A DNA stretch of 64,000 nt from Chloroflexota bacterium (lineage in GTDB: Bacteria > Chloroflexota > Anaerolineae > Anaerolineales > Anaerolineaceae), in NCBI GenBank assembly GCA_021825925.1, contig JAKAFP010000008.1:1-64000 (forward strand), read 5' to 3'. The translations under genes were made by a program, and so were the position numbers. Each line of letters starts with the position of its first letter. The first letter of the stretch is position 1. This document shows, one piece after another, positions 51,609 to 60,210 of the stretch. Under the pieces are notes generated by a model, which searched no databases, had not been told where the DNA came from, and was given only the letters and a program-made list of their open reading frames with translations.

Positions 51609-52196
51609 TTACCATGATGCATCATTCATAATAAAACCATCGTCATAACATTCAAATGGAAAACTTTGTAGCCGCCCTTCATCTCCGCCAACCCAATTGA
51701 TATCGTAAAGCCCTTCGTGCACAAATTTGTGAAAGCTTGACCATTTCCAATCCGCGGTGCGTTCGACCAGGCCGTGGTTGATCGGGTTGTAATGAATGTA
51801 ATCCAAATGAGCCTCAAAATCGTCCTCGTCGAGGATGGTATGTTCCCAAAAACGCCGCTGCCAGATGGCGGCTTCATGCCTTTTAACTCTTGATTCATTT
51901 CGCGGTTCTTCCAACCCAACATCTTTCAAATAACGCACGGAAAAAAGGTTTTTAATAACCCGCCATCGAATCGAATAATTTGAGTCACCCTCGGGTAATT
52001 TCCAGATGCAATGCAAATGATCCGGCAGCAAACACACCGCCACGGTCTCAAATGGAAAACGCGTCTGGGCGGTTTTCCAGGCGTCATGTAGTATTATCCG
52101 CGCGGAGGGGGTTACCAAAAAAGGGCGCCAATGATATGTTACAACCGTAAAGAAATAGGTCCCACCTTCCACCCTGAAACGGTGGTAATTCGGCAT
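51609..52196 (-). CDS. REP-associated tyrosine transposase (RAYT)
   Basis: A 195-residue Y1-type HUH enzyme. MPNYHRFRVEGGTYFFTVVTYHW is the typical RAYT opening (first 20 residues shown elsewhere as MPNYHRFRVE GGTYFFTVVT), the HUH motif is LLPDHLHCIW (His60, His62), and the Tyr region is AHLDYIHYNPINHGLV (Tyr133 or 136). The motif set is complete, so it is probably active. Three palindromes of one REP family (at 51573, 52226 and 52312) flank it, as expected of a REPtron. The ATG at 52196 is preceded by a TAAAAT box five bases away, suggesting a leaderless message. Confidence 0.92.
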   Translation of the reverse strand: MPNYHRFRVEGGTYFFTVVTYHWRPFLVTPSARIILHDAWKTAQTRFPFETVAVCLLPDHLHCIWKLPEGDSNYSIRWRVIKNLFSVRYLKDVGLEEPRNESRVKRHEAAIWQRRFWEHTILDEDDFEAHLDYIHYNPINHGLVERTADWKWSSFHKFVHEGLYDINWVGGDEGRLQSFPFECYDDGFIMNDASW

Positions 52197-52225
52197 GTTT
52201 AATTTTATATCCAATTATATAAAAA

Positions 52226-52256
52226 GGTGCATCCCAAAGAACGGGATGCACCCTAC
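52226..52256. repeat. REP palindrome, family 1, copy 2
   Basis: GGTGCATCCC, 11 bases, GGGATGCACCCTAC; same unit as copy 1 but in the opposite direction, just upstream of the transposase. Confidence 0.85.
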
Positions 52257-52311
52257 GAGGTGAAACGGGGGTATTTCGGTTTGGCTTAATAATATGTCAA
52301 TTTATGTTAAT

Positions 52312-52342
52312 AGTGCATCCCAAAATGCGGGATGCACCCTAC
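52312..52342. repeat. REP palindrome, family 1, copy 3
   Basis: AGTGCATCCC, 11 bases, GGGATGCACCCTAC. It is 55 bases from copy 2 and in the same direction. It ends 50 bases before the LCP gene. Confidence 0.82.
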
Positions 52343-52379
52343 AAATTATTTGTTTTTCCGCACAACCGTTAACTTGGGT

Positions 52380-52385
52380 TAGAAT
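52380..52385 (+). promoter_or_regulatory. -10 box of the LCP gene (leaderless start)
   Basis: TAGAAT ends six bases before the ATG at 52392; no Shine-Dalgarno is present. Confidence 0.5.
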
Positions 52386-52391
52386 CAACGC

Positions 52392-53465
52392 ATGAACGAT
52401 AACCTTAATGACAACCAAGAACTTGACGGCAGCGAATCCCGCTTCAATACGATCAATAAACCGAGTTTAGGTGCCCAACCGCAGACACCCATCGTTTTCG
52501 AATCCTGGCATGACCCGCAGCCCGAACCGGTAAAGACCGAAGCCCCAATTTTCGCAGATCCTCCCCCGGCACCCGTTGAACATGAGATGCGTGAAGTGCA
52601 CCCCACCGCCATGAATGAACCGGTAATTCATCCCACCCCCAAGCAGAGGATTAATACCAAAAAACCAAGCTTCTGGCTGGTCACCGTTTGCCTGATTCTG
52701 ATCTTTGTTTTCTTTTTTACTCCGGCCAGGGTCACCACGCTTGTGCTGGGGATAGATTGGCGTCCCTCAGACAGTCCGTGGCTGGGGCGCAGCGACACCA
52801 TGATCCTGACCACCATTCCACCTGTCCTGCCCCAGGTTTCCATGTTATCCATCCCGCGCGATCTGTGGGTGACCATCCCAAATCATTATGACAACCGCAT
52901 CAACACAGCCCATTACTTTGCCGAACTCGAGAATCCTGGCAGCGGCATGCAAGCCGCAAAAGAAGCGGTAGAAGCCAACTTCGGCATTAAAGTCAATTAT
53001 GCTGTTCGCGTCAAATTCACCGGTTTTGTGGATATCGTGGATGCCTTTGGCGGTGTGACGGTCAACCTGCCCGAAGCCATGTCCGGGTTGGAAGCTGGCC
53101 CGAACCATCTGGATGGCAAACAGGCCCTGGCGTTCGTGCGTGATCGCAAAGCGAGCGATGATTTCTTCCGGCAGCAACGCGGACAACTTTTCGTGGCATC
53201 CGCCATCAAGGAAGTGCTCAATCCGCTCAAATGGCCGCGAATTCCGGCCGTACTTGCCGTGGCCGCCGCCAACATTGATACCGACCTGCCCATCTGGCTC
53301 TGGCCTCGTACGGCCTATGCCCTCATTTTTTCCTCGTTGAAAGGGTTTGACGCCCATACTCTGGATCGCACCATGATCACCCCATGGGTGACAGACGAAG
53401 GCGCCCAAGTGTTGAAACCCAACTGGGAACTGATGAATCCGCTGATTGACGGGTTATTCAAATAA
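52392..53465 (+). CDS. LytR-CpsA-Psr (LCP) family protein
   Basis: A 357-residue envelope protein. Residues 1-95 are a polar, Pro- and Glu-rich cytoplasmic part; one membrane helix follows (FWLVTVCLILIFVFFFTP). The LCP domain has RSDTMILTTIPP, VSMLSIPRDLWVTIP, RINTAHYFAE, VRVKFTGFVDIVDAFGGV and the arginine-rich ALAFVRDRKASDDFFRQQRGQ. These residues bind the lipid pyrophosphate that LCP proteins use to attach glycopolymers to peptidoglycan. The missing teichoic-acid genes mean the substrate is unknown. Confidence 0.92.
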   Translation: MNDNLNDNQELDGSESRFNTINKPSLGAQPQTPIVFESWHDPQPEPVKTEAPIFADPPPAPVEHEMREVHPTAMNEPVIHPTPKQRINTKKPSFWLVTVCLILIFVFFFTPARVTTLVLGIDWRPSDSPWLGRSDTMILTTIPPVLPQVSMLSIPRDLWVTIPNHYDNRINTAHYFAELENPGSGMQAAKEAVEANFGIKVNYAVRVKFTGFVDIVDAFGGVTVNLPEAMSGLEAGPNHLDGKQALAFVRDRKASDDFFRQQRGQLFVASAIKEVLNPLKWPRIPAVLAVAAANIDTDLPIWLWPRTAYALIFSSLKGFDAHTLDRTMITPWVTDEGAQVLKPNWELMNPLIDGLFK

Positions 53466-53467
53466 GG

Positions 53468-53899
53468 TTATTTTGACCGGGATCTTTTTAGACGCAGGAT
53501 CAACAACAGGGCGATGATTAATAAGATCAACCCCGCCCCATCAAAAAGGATGAACCGCAGAACACTCGCTTGGATCAGCGGGTGTTCGCCTTTTAAGGCC
53601 AACAAAAGCATGGTCTCTCCAACAACCCCCACCCCCTGCATGATGACCGCCTCGATGAGCGAGACGAAATGTTTGAGCGGATTGACCAACGCAAACAAGT
53701 AGGGAATATTCCACATCAAGAAAAGCAGCCCCATGCCCTGGATGATCGCACTGCCGGGTACACCGCTCAGCTCAAAACCGGGTGCATAATCCGCTGGGCG
53801 GAACAGGAAGTAAAAAGCGCATTGAAGGTTGAAAAAAGTGACCAAACCGATCAAGACTCTGCTCATTGCCGGTGAAATCGAGACCCTTTTCTTTTCCAT
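53468..53899 (-). CDS. Four-helix membrane protein, unknown
   Basis: A 143-residue integral membrane protein with four hydrophobic stretches (RVLIGLVTFFNLQCAFYFLF, IIQGMGLLFLMWNIPYLFAL, IEAVIMQGVGVVGETMLLLA, LRFILFDGAGLILLIIALLL) and short basic ends. No family was recognised. It converges on the LCP gene with two bases between the stops. Nothing around it shows a role. Confidence 0.72.
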   Translation of the reverse strand: MEKKRVSISPAMSRVLIGLVTFFNLQCAFYFLFRPADYAPGFELSGVPGSAIIQGMGLLFLMWNIPYLFALVNPLKHFVSLIEAVIMQGVGVVGETMLLLALKGEHPLIQASVLRFILFDGAGLILLIIALLLILRLKRSRSK

Positions 53900-54065
53900 T
53901 TTTTAATTATATCCCTTTGGCACACAGCCTGATACCCACCATATATGGGGGGTCATTAAAACCATGACGCCACATGTAAGCGTTAATTGCGTATATATGT
54001 GTGGATAAATTCAAATGTTTATTAAAGAGATGAAATATTGCATATTGAATAATCGGAAAAAGTTG

Positions 54066-54071
54066 CTACAA
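54066..54071 (+). promoter_or_regulatory. -10 box upstream of the FadR-like gene
   Basis: TACAAT precedes a predicted start near 54078, just before the inverted repeat at 54082-54099. The -35 (TATTGA) is weak. Confidence 0.4.
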
Positions 54072-54081
54072 TATTCATAAC

Positions 54082-54099
54082 TGGTATGACCTCTTACCA
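54082..54099. promoter_or_regulatory. Candidate operator of the FadR-like regulator
   Basis: TGGTA and TACCA, eight bases apart, lie right after the predicted transcription start. GntR/FadR operators have the TGGT..ACCA pattern, so autorepression of the operon is likely. Confidence 0.5.
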
Positions 54100-54127
54100 A
54101 TATTAATTTGATTGGAGCAACTTTTCT

Positions 54128-54844
54128 ATGGTCTCCTGGGAAATTCAACCCAAACCTGCTGAACTGGCCGAAAACCGCCTGGTCGAAGCCATCCTCGATG
54201 GCACCTTCCCCGTCAATTCAAACCTGCCGCCCGAACGTGAACTGGCCGAAAGCCTGGGGGTCACCCGCCCCACCTTGCGTGAAGCGCTTCAGCGCCTTTC
54301 GCGCGACGGCTGGATCGAGATTCATCACGGCCGTGCCACCCGGGTCAAGGATTATTGGCGTGAGGGCAACCTGCTCATCCTCACCGCCATCGCCCAGCAC
54401 CAAGACAAAGTCTCTCCTGAATTCGTTACCAACCTCTTACAGATCCGCCTGCTGCTCGCCCCGGCCTACACCCGCCTGGCCATGCAAAACTCGCTTAACG
54501 AAGTGATCCATCTTTTGGAATCACTGCAGGACATTGAAGATACCGCCGAAGAATTTACCCGCCGCGACCTTGATCTTCATAAACAATTGACCATCCTTTC
54601 AAAGAATCCGATCTTCACCCTGATCCTCAACGGTTTTGGCGACCCCTATAACAAAATGGGGAACCTCTATTTCAGCCGCGCCGAATCCAGGGCACACTCC
54701 CGCTCTTTCTACAAAAAACTATTATCTGCCGTCCTCTCAAACGATTTTTACAAGGTGGAAGAAGTGACCCGACAGGTAATGCAAGACAGTATTGAATTGA
54801 TGCACAAAGCGGCTACATCAGCCAACAAAACTCAAGGAGAATGA
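54128..54844 (+). CDS. FadR-type GntR family transcriptional regulator
   Basis: A 238-residue regulator. The N-terminal winged helix is AENRLVEAILDGTFPVNSNL, PPERELAESLGVTRPTLREAL and the wing HHGRATRVKDYWREGNL, which is very close to the FadR wing. The C-terminal all-helical domain (FYKKLLSAVLSNDFYKVEEV) is of the FadR_C type that binds acyl-CoA in enterobacteria. Its stop overlaps the next gene region (ATGA), so it is the first gene of the glpD-AGPS-kinase operon. Acyl-CoA sensing is an inference from family. Confidence 0.85.
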   Translation: MVSWEIQPKPAELAENRLVEAILDGTFPVNSNLPPERELAESLGVTRPTLREALQRLSRDGWIEIHHGRATRVKDYWREGNLLILTAIAQHQDKVSPEFVTNLLQIRLLLAPAYTRLAMQNSLNEVIHLLESLQDIEDTAEEFTRRDLDLHKQLTILSKNPIFTLILNGFGDPYNKMGNLYFSRAESRAHSRSFYKKLLSAVLSNDFYKVEEVTRQVMQDSIELMHKAATSANKTQGE

Positions 54845-54846
54845 CC

Positions 54847-56442
54847 ATGTGGGAAAAAGGTTGGAGACAGTCCATCTGGAAGGACCTGAACGGCAATTGG
54901 GATGTGATCGTGATCGGCGGAGGAATTACAGGCGCAGGCGTCTTTCGGCGCTCTGTGGCTGAAGGGTACAAGACCCTCCTTCTTGAAGCCGCGGATTTCG
55001 CTTTTGGCACTTCCAGCCGCTCATCAAAACTGGTGCACGGCGGGTTCCGCTATCTACGCAACAAGCAGTTCGATGTCACCCGTGAATCCGTGCGCGAACG
55101 GGAATGGATGCTCAAAGAAGCGAAAAATCTGGTCACGCCACTGGGATTCATCATGCCCTGCCCCGATAACCCCAAGATCTCGGGACAATTTGCCATCGGC
55201 GTGGTGATCTACGATCTGCTGGCCCCCAAGTGGCAGCATTCTTTCTTTTCAAAACGCAAAGTGCTGCGTATTTGCCCTCAAATTGACAAACCTGAACTTA
55301 AAGGGGCATTCCTCTATTACGACGCCGAGATGGATGATGCCAGGCTGGTCAATCACATCATTCGTGAAGGGGTGGCCGCCGGCGGCACCGCCATCAATTA
55401 CTGCAAGGTCGAAAAACTGCTCCGCAACCAGAGCGGAAGTGTGTGCGGGGTTCAGGTTAAAGACCAGGGTACTTCTGACCTTGGCGAACTTGAGATCAAG
55501 TCGGCGGTGGTGATCAACGCCACCGGCCCCTGGAGTGATGAAGTGCGAGCCCAGGTGAATGCACCCGCCCGCCTGCGCCGCCTACGCGGATCGCACCTGA
55601 TCTTTCCACGCGAGAAACTGCCTCTGCCCTATGCCGTGACCCTGCTTCATCCCCGCGATGGACGCGCCATGTTCGGCATCCCATGGGAAGGCACCACCAT
55701 GATCGGAACCACCGACCTGGACCATTCCGCCGCGCTGTCGAAGGGTGAACCCTTCGCCACTCAGGAGGAAATTGACTACATCCTGGAGGCCGGCAACGCT
55801 ACATTCCCGTCCGCATCCCTAAACCGGCAGGATATTCTTTCGAGCTTTGCCGGCCTTCGCCCGGTGATCAACACCGGCGCGGCAGATCCCTCGAAGGAAT
55901 CCCGCGCCCACGTCGTTTGGGAGGAAGACGGTCTCATCTCGGTGACCGGCGGCAAACTGACCACCTTCCGAATCATGGCTGAAGAAGCCCTGCTCAAAGC
56001 ATCCTCCAAACTGCCTCACCCTATTGATTTGAGCGTACGTAAACGGTATTTCGATCCCCTGCCCAACATTCTGGCTCAGGGACGGGTGTTGTCATCCGAG
56101 TTTACCTACCTGCTCGGTCGTTACGGCGCCGAGACCGAAGACCTGCTCAACTGTGCCCAAACGGGCGAAAACCAGCCCATCGGCAACCTGCCCAACCTGT
56201 GGTCCGAAATCCGTTGGGCAGCCCGCACCGGCGGTGTTGAACACCTGGATGACCTGCTGCTGCGGCGGGTACGCCTGGGCATGCTGCTGCCAGATGGCGC
56301 CAGCACCGAGATGGCTCGCATCCGCGCCATTGCCCAACCCGAACTTGGTTGGGACGATGCCCAATGGAAGCGCGAAGAGAAGCGCTACCGCGAAATATAT
56401 GAACAATCCTACAGCCCATCCCCCAACGGATTTGCTGATTAA
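54847..56442 (+). CDS. GlpD-like FAD-dependent glycerol-3-phosphate dehydrogenase
   Basis: A 531-residue flavoprotein. The FAD motif is DVIVIGGGITGAGVFRRSV; FGTSSRSSKLVHGGFRYL, GAFLYYDAEMDDARLV, VVINATGPWSDEV, LRGSHLIFPR and TVTGGKLTTFR-like VTGGKLTTFRIMAEEAL are hallmarks of GlpD. The C-terminal helical domain is present. It would oxidise sn-glycerol-3-phosphate (or a related polyol phosphate as in EryB) and pass electrons to quinone. The start at 54847 has GGAG seven bases upstream; an ATG two codons earlier is too close to it. Confidence 0.88.
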   Translation: MWEKGWRQSIWKDLNGNWDVIVIGGGITGAGVFRRSVAEGYKTLLLEAADFAFGTSSRSSKLVHGGFRYLRNKQFDVTRESVREREWMLKEAKNLVTPLGFIMPCPDNPKISGQFAIGVVIYDLLAPKWQHSFFSKRKVLRICPQIDKPELKGAFLYYDAEMDDARLVNHIIREGVAAGGTAINYCKVEKLLRNQSGSVCGVQVKDQGTSDLGELEIKSAVVINATGPWSDEVRAQVNAPARLRRLRGSHLIFPREKLPLPYAVTLLHPRDGRAMFGIPWEGTTMIGTTDLDHSAALSKGEPFATQEEIDYILEAGNATFPSASLNRQDILSSFAGLRPVINTGAADPSKESRAHVVWEEDGLISVTGGKLTTFRIMAEEALLKASSKLPHPIDLSVRKRYFDPLPNILAQGRVLSSEFTYLLGRYGAETEDLLNCAQTGENQPIGNLPNLWSEIRWAARTGGVEHLDDLLLRRVRLGMLLPDGASTEMARIRAIAQPELGWDDAQWKREEKRYREIYEQSYSPSPNGFAD

Positions 56443-56468
56443 TCACACCCCACAATTGGAGAGATAAA

Positions 56469-58208
56469 ATGGCCAAACAAAAATGCATCCCCGCCTGGTA
56501 CGAAGACCCCACCCCTGCAGGTACCTATCGTTCGCTCTTCAAATGGGGCGATCCTGCGGGTTACAAGCACCCCAACAGCGGACTGGTCAAGTTGATGCTC
56601 GACACCTTCAACATGAAATGTGATGATTTTCAGGAACCCCTTGATCTGGCATTGGATGAAATTCCTGACAATGTACCCTCCAAACTGCCCGAAAAACATC
56701 TCAAGGAATTCATCCGCATTTGCGGTGCGGAAAACGTCAGAACCGACACCCTGGACCGCGTCGCCAAATCTTACGGCGGCGGTATGATTGATGCGCTTCG
56801 CTTGCGCAGACACATCATTGAAAACATCGCCGAAGCCGTGGTGGCTCCCCGCTCACAGGCTGAAATTGAAGAGATCGTTAAATACTGCGACAAAGAAGGG
56901 ATTCCCGTTTACATCTACGGCGCCGGTTCCACCGTGACCCGCGGCATGGAGGCCGTCAAAGGCGGCATTTCGCTTGACATGAGCAAACACATGAACAAGG
57001 TGGTCAAGTTCAACGAAGTGGACCAGACCATCACCGTCCAGGCAGGCATGACCGGTCCGCAGCTGGAAGACATCCTCAACCACGCCCAGACCACTTTAAA
57101 CGCCAAACGCGCCTATACCTGCGGACATTTCCCCCAATCCTTTGAATATTCCAGTGTCGGCGGCTGGGTGGTAACTCGTGGCGCCGGGCAGAACTCCACC
57201 TATTACGGCAAGATCGAAGACATCGTCATTGCACAGGAATATGTCACCCCACGGGGCGTCTTCAAGACCCTCGAACATCCGCGCAGCGCCAACGGCCCCG
57301 ATTTCGATCAGATCATGATGGGATCCGAAGGTGCTTTTGGCGTCTTGACCAATGTCACCCTCAAAGTCTTCCGCTGGCAGCCCCAAAACCGCAAACGTTA
57401 CAGCTACATGTTCAAGAACTGGCAGGATGCCCGTGAAGCCTGTCGTGAGATCATGCAGGCGGAATTCGGCTTCCCCTCTGTCTTCAGACTATCAGATCCC
57501 GAAGAAACCGACGTGGCCATGAAGCTTTACCACATCGAAGGCACCATCGCGGATTCAGTGCTCAAGCTGCTCGGGTATCAACCCATGCAGAAATGTCTGC
57601 TGCTTGGCCACACTGACGGCGAACGCGGTTTTTCTGCAAACGTTGATCGAAAAATCCGTCGAATAGCCCTGAAACATGGTGCATTTGAATTGAGTTTTGC
57701 CGGCGTCACCAAAAACTGGGAACACGGACGCTTTAGAGACCCTTATATGCGTGAAGACCTGCAGGATTTCGGCATTCTGATTGACACCCTGGAATGCGCT
57801 GTCACCTGGTCTCAGATGGAAAATGTTCACAAACAGGTGCGGGCGTTCATCAAGAACCGGCCGCAAACTGTCTGCATGACCCACCTTTCACACGCCTATC
57901 CCCAAGGCGGCAACCTGTATTTTATCTTCATCGTTAAAAGTAATTCCATTAAGGAGTACCTTGACTTACAATATGGTGTATTGGATGCGATTCAAAAAAG
58001 CGGAGCCGCACTCAGCCACCATCATGGTGTAGGCAAACAATCTTCACCCTGGTTGGAAGACCAGATCGGCACCGCTCAAATGGATGTCATCCGTACGTTG
58101 AAAGGGCACTTTGATCCGCACAACATCATGAATCCCGGCGGCACGCTTGGTTTGGATATGTCCGCTGATCAGCGTGCACGACGCTGGAGCAAAAACCTGG
58201 AGGATTAA
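56469..58208 (+). CDS. Alkyldihydroxyacetonephosphate synthase-like FAD protein
   Basis: A 579-residue FAD_binding_4 flavoprotein. The FAD loop is [64 protein letters not shown] and [20 protein letters not shown] are close to alkyl-DHAP synthase, including the triple His of its active site and an upstream Tyr-Phe. The N-terminal 90 residues also fit. AGPS exchanges the acyl chain of acyl-DHAP for a fatty alcohol, the first ether-lipid step. It follows glpD by 26 bases and lies one base before the kinase. A related hydroxyacid or polyol dehydrogenase role remains possible. Confidence 0.8.
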   Translation: MAKQKCIPAWYEDPTPAGTYRSLFKWGDPAGYKHPNSGLVKLMLDTFNMKCDDFQEPLDLALDEIPDNVPSKLPEKHLKEFIRICGAENVRTDTLDRVAKSYGGGMIDALRLRRHIIENIAEAVVAPRSQAEIEEIVKYCDKEGIPVYIYGAGSTVTRGMEAVKGGISLDMSKHMNKVVKFNEVDQTITVQAGMTGPQLEDILNHAQTTLNAKRAYTCGHFPQSFEYSSVGGWVVTRGAGQNSTYYGKIEDIVIAQEYVTPRGVFKTLEHPRSANGPDFDQIMMGSEGAFGVLTNVTLKVFRWQPQNRKRYSYMFKNWQDAREACREIMQAEFGFPSVFRLSDPEETDVAMKLYHIEGTIADSVLKLLGYQPMQKCLLLGHTDGERGFSANVDRKIRRIALKHGAFELSFAGVTKNWEHGRFRDPYMREDLQDFGILIDTLECAVTWSQMENVHKQVRAFIKNRPQTVCMTHLSHAYPQGGNLYFIFIVKSNSIKEYLDLQYGVLDAIQKSGAALSHHHGVGKQSSPWLEDQIGTAQMDVIRTLKGHFDPHNIMNPGGTLGLDMSADQRARRWSKNLED

Positions 58209-58209
58209 A

Positions 58210-59775
58210 ATGGCACCCGAACAATTACTGGCTATTGACGTCGGAACACAATCTGTCCGCGCCTTGATTTTTGATCTGCAAGGCAACCTGATCGCAAAAA
58301 GCCGGGTGGTGATCGAACCCTATTTCTCCACCGCTCCCGGGCTGGCCGAACAACATCCACAGGTCTTTTGGGATGCAGTGTGTGAGGCATGCCAGAAATT
58401 GTGGACCCTCCCCAAGGTGGACAAGACTGCCATCGCAGGTGTTTCAGTCACCACACAGCGATCCACCCTGATCAACCTGGATAAGAATGGTACCCCTTTA
58501 CGTCCTGCCATCCATTGGCTGGATCAACGCCGCACACCGGGACTCAAACCGGTCAGCGGCATGTGGGGATTGTTGTTTAGTTTGGCAGGCATGACTGAAA
58601 CCGTTGCTTATTTGCAAGCTGAAGCCGAAAGCAACTGGCTGCAGAAAAATGAGCCTGAAGTCTGGAACAACACCTACAAATATGTTTTGCTTTCTGGATA
58701 TTTGAACTATAAATTAACCGGACAATTTAAAGATTCAGTTGGATCACAGGTCGCCTACATTCCTTTTGACTACAAGAATTTGAAGTGGTGTGCCAAATCC
58801 GATTGGAAGTGGCAGGCTGTGCCGGTAAAAGACAGCATGCTGGTGGATCTGGTACCGCCCACCGGACTCATGGGCGAGATCACTGCTGAAGCCGCTGCGG
58901 CTTCAGGCATTCCCGTTGGCCTGCCGGTGATTGCTGCCGCAGCCGATAAAGCCTGTGAGGTGATCGGTGCCGGCTGCGTGGATCCCAACATCGCCTGTCT
59001 CTCTTACGGCACCACCGCCACCATCAACACCACACAAACAAAGTACGTTGAAGCCATTCCCCTCATCCCACCCTACCCTTCTGCAGTCCCGGGAGCCTAT
59101 ACGCTTGAAATACAGGTCTACCGCGGCTATTGGATGGTCTCATGGTTCAAACGCGAATTCGGCCATAACGAAGAACGGCTTGCTGCACAAAGAGGCGTTG
59201 AAGCTGAAGAGCTTTTCGACGATCTGGTCAATTCCGTACCGGCTGGCTCACTCGGGTTGATGCTGCAGCCCTACTGGTCCCCCGGCCTCAAAGTGCCTGG
59301 CCCTGAAGCCAAAGGCGCCATCATCGGTTTTGGTGACGTACACACCCGGGCTCATATGTACCGCTCCATGCTTGAAGGCCTGGCTTACGCTCTGCGTGAA
59401 GGCGCTGACCGCACCAACAAGCACACCAAAGTGCCCATTGATCAAATCCGCGTGGCAGGCGGCGGCAGCCAGAGCAAGGCCGCCATGCAGCTCACCGCGG
59501 ACATTTTCGGTTTGCCCACCACCAATCCGCATGTCTACGAGGCCAGCGGCCTGGGCGCCGCCATGGACCTGGCCGTCGGTTTAAAACTGCATCCCGATTT
59601 CAATGTAGCCGTCAAAGAAATGACCCGCACCGGTTCCACCTTTGAGCCGATCGCAGAAAACCACAAGATCTATGATGAGCTTTACAACAAGGTGTATCTC
59701 AAGATGTATGCCCGTCTCAAACCGCTCTATGATGAGATCAGGAGCATCACCGGTTATCCTCCGCCGATGAAATAA
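58210..59775 (+). CDS. FGGY-family polyol/sugar kinase
   Basis: A 521-residue kinase. [20 protein letters not shown] is the first phosphate loop; [45 protein letters not shown] and [21 protein letters not shown] follow. The substrate cannot be fixed; erythritol, glycerol or a C4-C5 polyol fits its neighbours. GGAGG lies six bases before the ATG, which is one base after the AGPS-like stop; an earlier in-frame start would lie inside that gene. A degenerate copy of its last 24 codons is found 250 bases downstream. Confidence 0.88.
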   Translation: MAPEQLLAIDVGTQSVRALIFDLQGNLIAKSRVVIEPYFSTAPGLAEQHPQVFWDAVCEACQKLWTLPKVDKTAIAGVSVTTQRSTLINLDKNGTPLRPAIHWLDQRRTPGLKPVSGMWGLLFSLAGMTETVAYLQAEAESNWLQKNEPEVWNNTYKYVLLSGYLNYKLTGQFKDSVGSQVAYIPFDYKNLKWCAKSDWKWQAVPVKDSMLVDLVPPTGLMGEITAEAAAASGIPVGLPVIAAAADKACEVIGAGCVDPNIACLSYGTTATINTTQTKYVEAIPLIPPYPSAVPGAYTLEIQVYRGYWMVSWFKREFGHNEERLAAQRGVEAEELFDDLVNSVPAGSLGLMLQPYWSPGLKVPGPEAKGAIIGFGDVHTRAHMYRSMLEGLAYALREGADRTNKHTKVPIDQIRVAGGGSQSKAAMQLTADIFGLPTTNPHVYEASGLGAAMDLAVGLKLHPDFNVAVKEMTRTGSTFEPIAENHKIYDELYNKVYLKMYARLKPLYDEIRSITGYPPPMK

Positions 59776-59787
59776 GCTTTTTTATGG

Positions 59788-59814
59788 GGTGCATCCCGTA
59801 TTTTAGGATGCACC
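59788..59814. repeat. REP palindrome, family 1, copy 4
   Basis: GGTGCATCC, nine bases, GGATGCACC, followed by a T-run; may act as the kinase terminator. Confidence 0.8.
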
Positions 59815-59923
59815 TTTCTTTTTTAATGTCCTCACCCCTGTACCCCTCTCCCAAGCCTGGGAGAGGCGACGGGGGAGAGGGAAAAAAATCCACACTTGGA
59901 ATATATCAACGTAGAATGGTTCT

Positions 59924-59970
59924 CTCAAATCACATTATTTGAAACTAAATACCAATTTGGTTTTCCACCA
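59924..59970 (-). pseudogene. Remnant of a SorC-regulator 3' end
   Basis: These 47 bases match 60190-60236, the end of the intact SorC gene and its flank, with only three differences. On the minus strand the copied part still reads V-E-N-Q-I-G-I-stop against V-E-N-H-I-V-I-stop. No more of the gene is left. Confidence 0.85.
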
Positions 59971-59983
59971 TTTTTTACCATAT

Positions 59984-60012
59984 GGTGGGTTCACAAACCG
60001 AACCCACCCTAC
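59984..60012. repeat. REP palindrome, family 2, copy 1
   Basis: GGTGGGTTC, eight bases, GAACCCACCCTAC. It has the same CCCTAC/GTAGGG end as family 1 but a different stem. Confidence 0.82.
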
Positions 60013-60023
60013 TTCTTTTGCTG

Positions 60024-60098
60024 AAGATGTATGCCGATCTCAAACTGCTCTATGACGAGATCCGGAGCATCACCGGATATCCCCCGCCGATGAAATAA
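60024..60098 (+). pseudogene. Remnant of a kinase 3' end
   Basis: Twenty-four codons and a stop (KMYADLKLLYDEIR.. to ..GYPPPMK) match the end of the intact kinase (59701-59775) with seven base differences, two of them changing residues. Nothing else of the copy remains. Confidence 0.9.
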
Positions 60099-60104
60099 AA
60101 CCTT

Positions 60105-60136
60105 GTAGGGTGGGTTCCTGATTTTCGGAACCCACC
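60105..60136. repeat. REP palindrome, family 2, copy 2
   Basis: GTAGGGTGGGTTC, ten bases, GAACCCACC, directly after the kinase remnant. Confidence 0.82.
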
Positions 60137-60152
60137 TTGTTTTTAACCAAAT

Positions 60153-60180
60153 GGTGGGTTCATTTATCGAACCCACCCTG
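60153..60180. repeat. REP palindrome, family 2, copy 3
   Basis: GGTGGGTTC, seven bases, CGAACCCACCCTG, in the opposite direction to copy 2. Confidence 0.8.
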
Positions 60181-60210
60181 CTTGTTTTGCTCAAATCAAA
60201 TTATTTGAAA

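Noticed and set aside
59820-59882. Small gene or mobile element after the kinase
   Set aside because: The stretch holds only a short GGGAGAG-rich inverted repeat; no coding frame or transposase is present.
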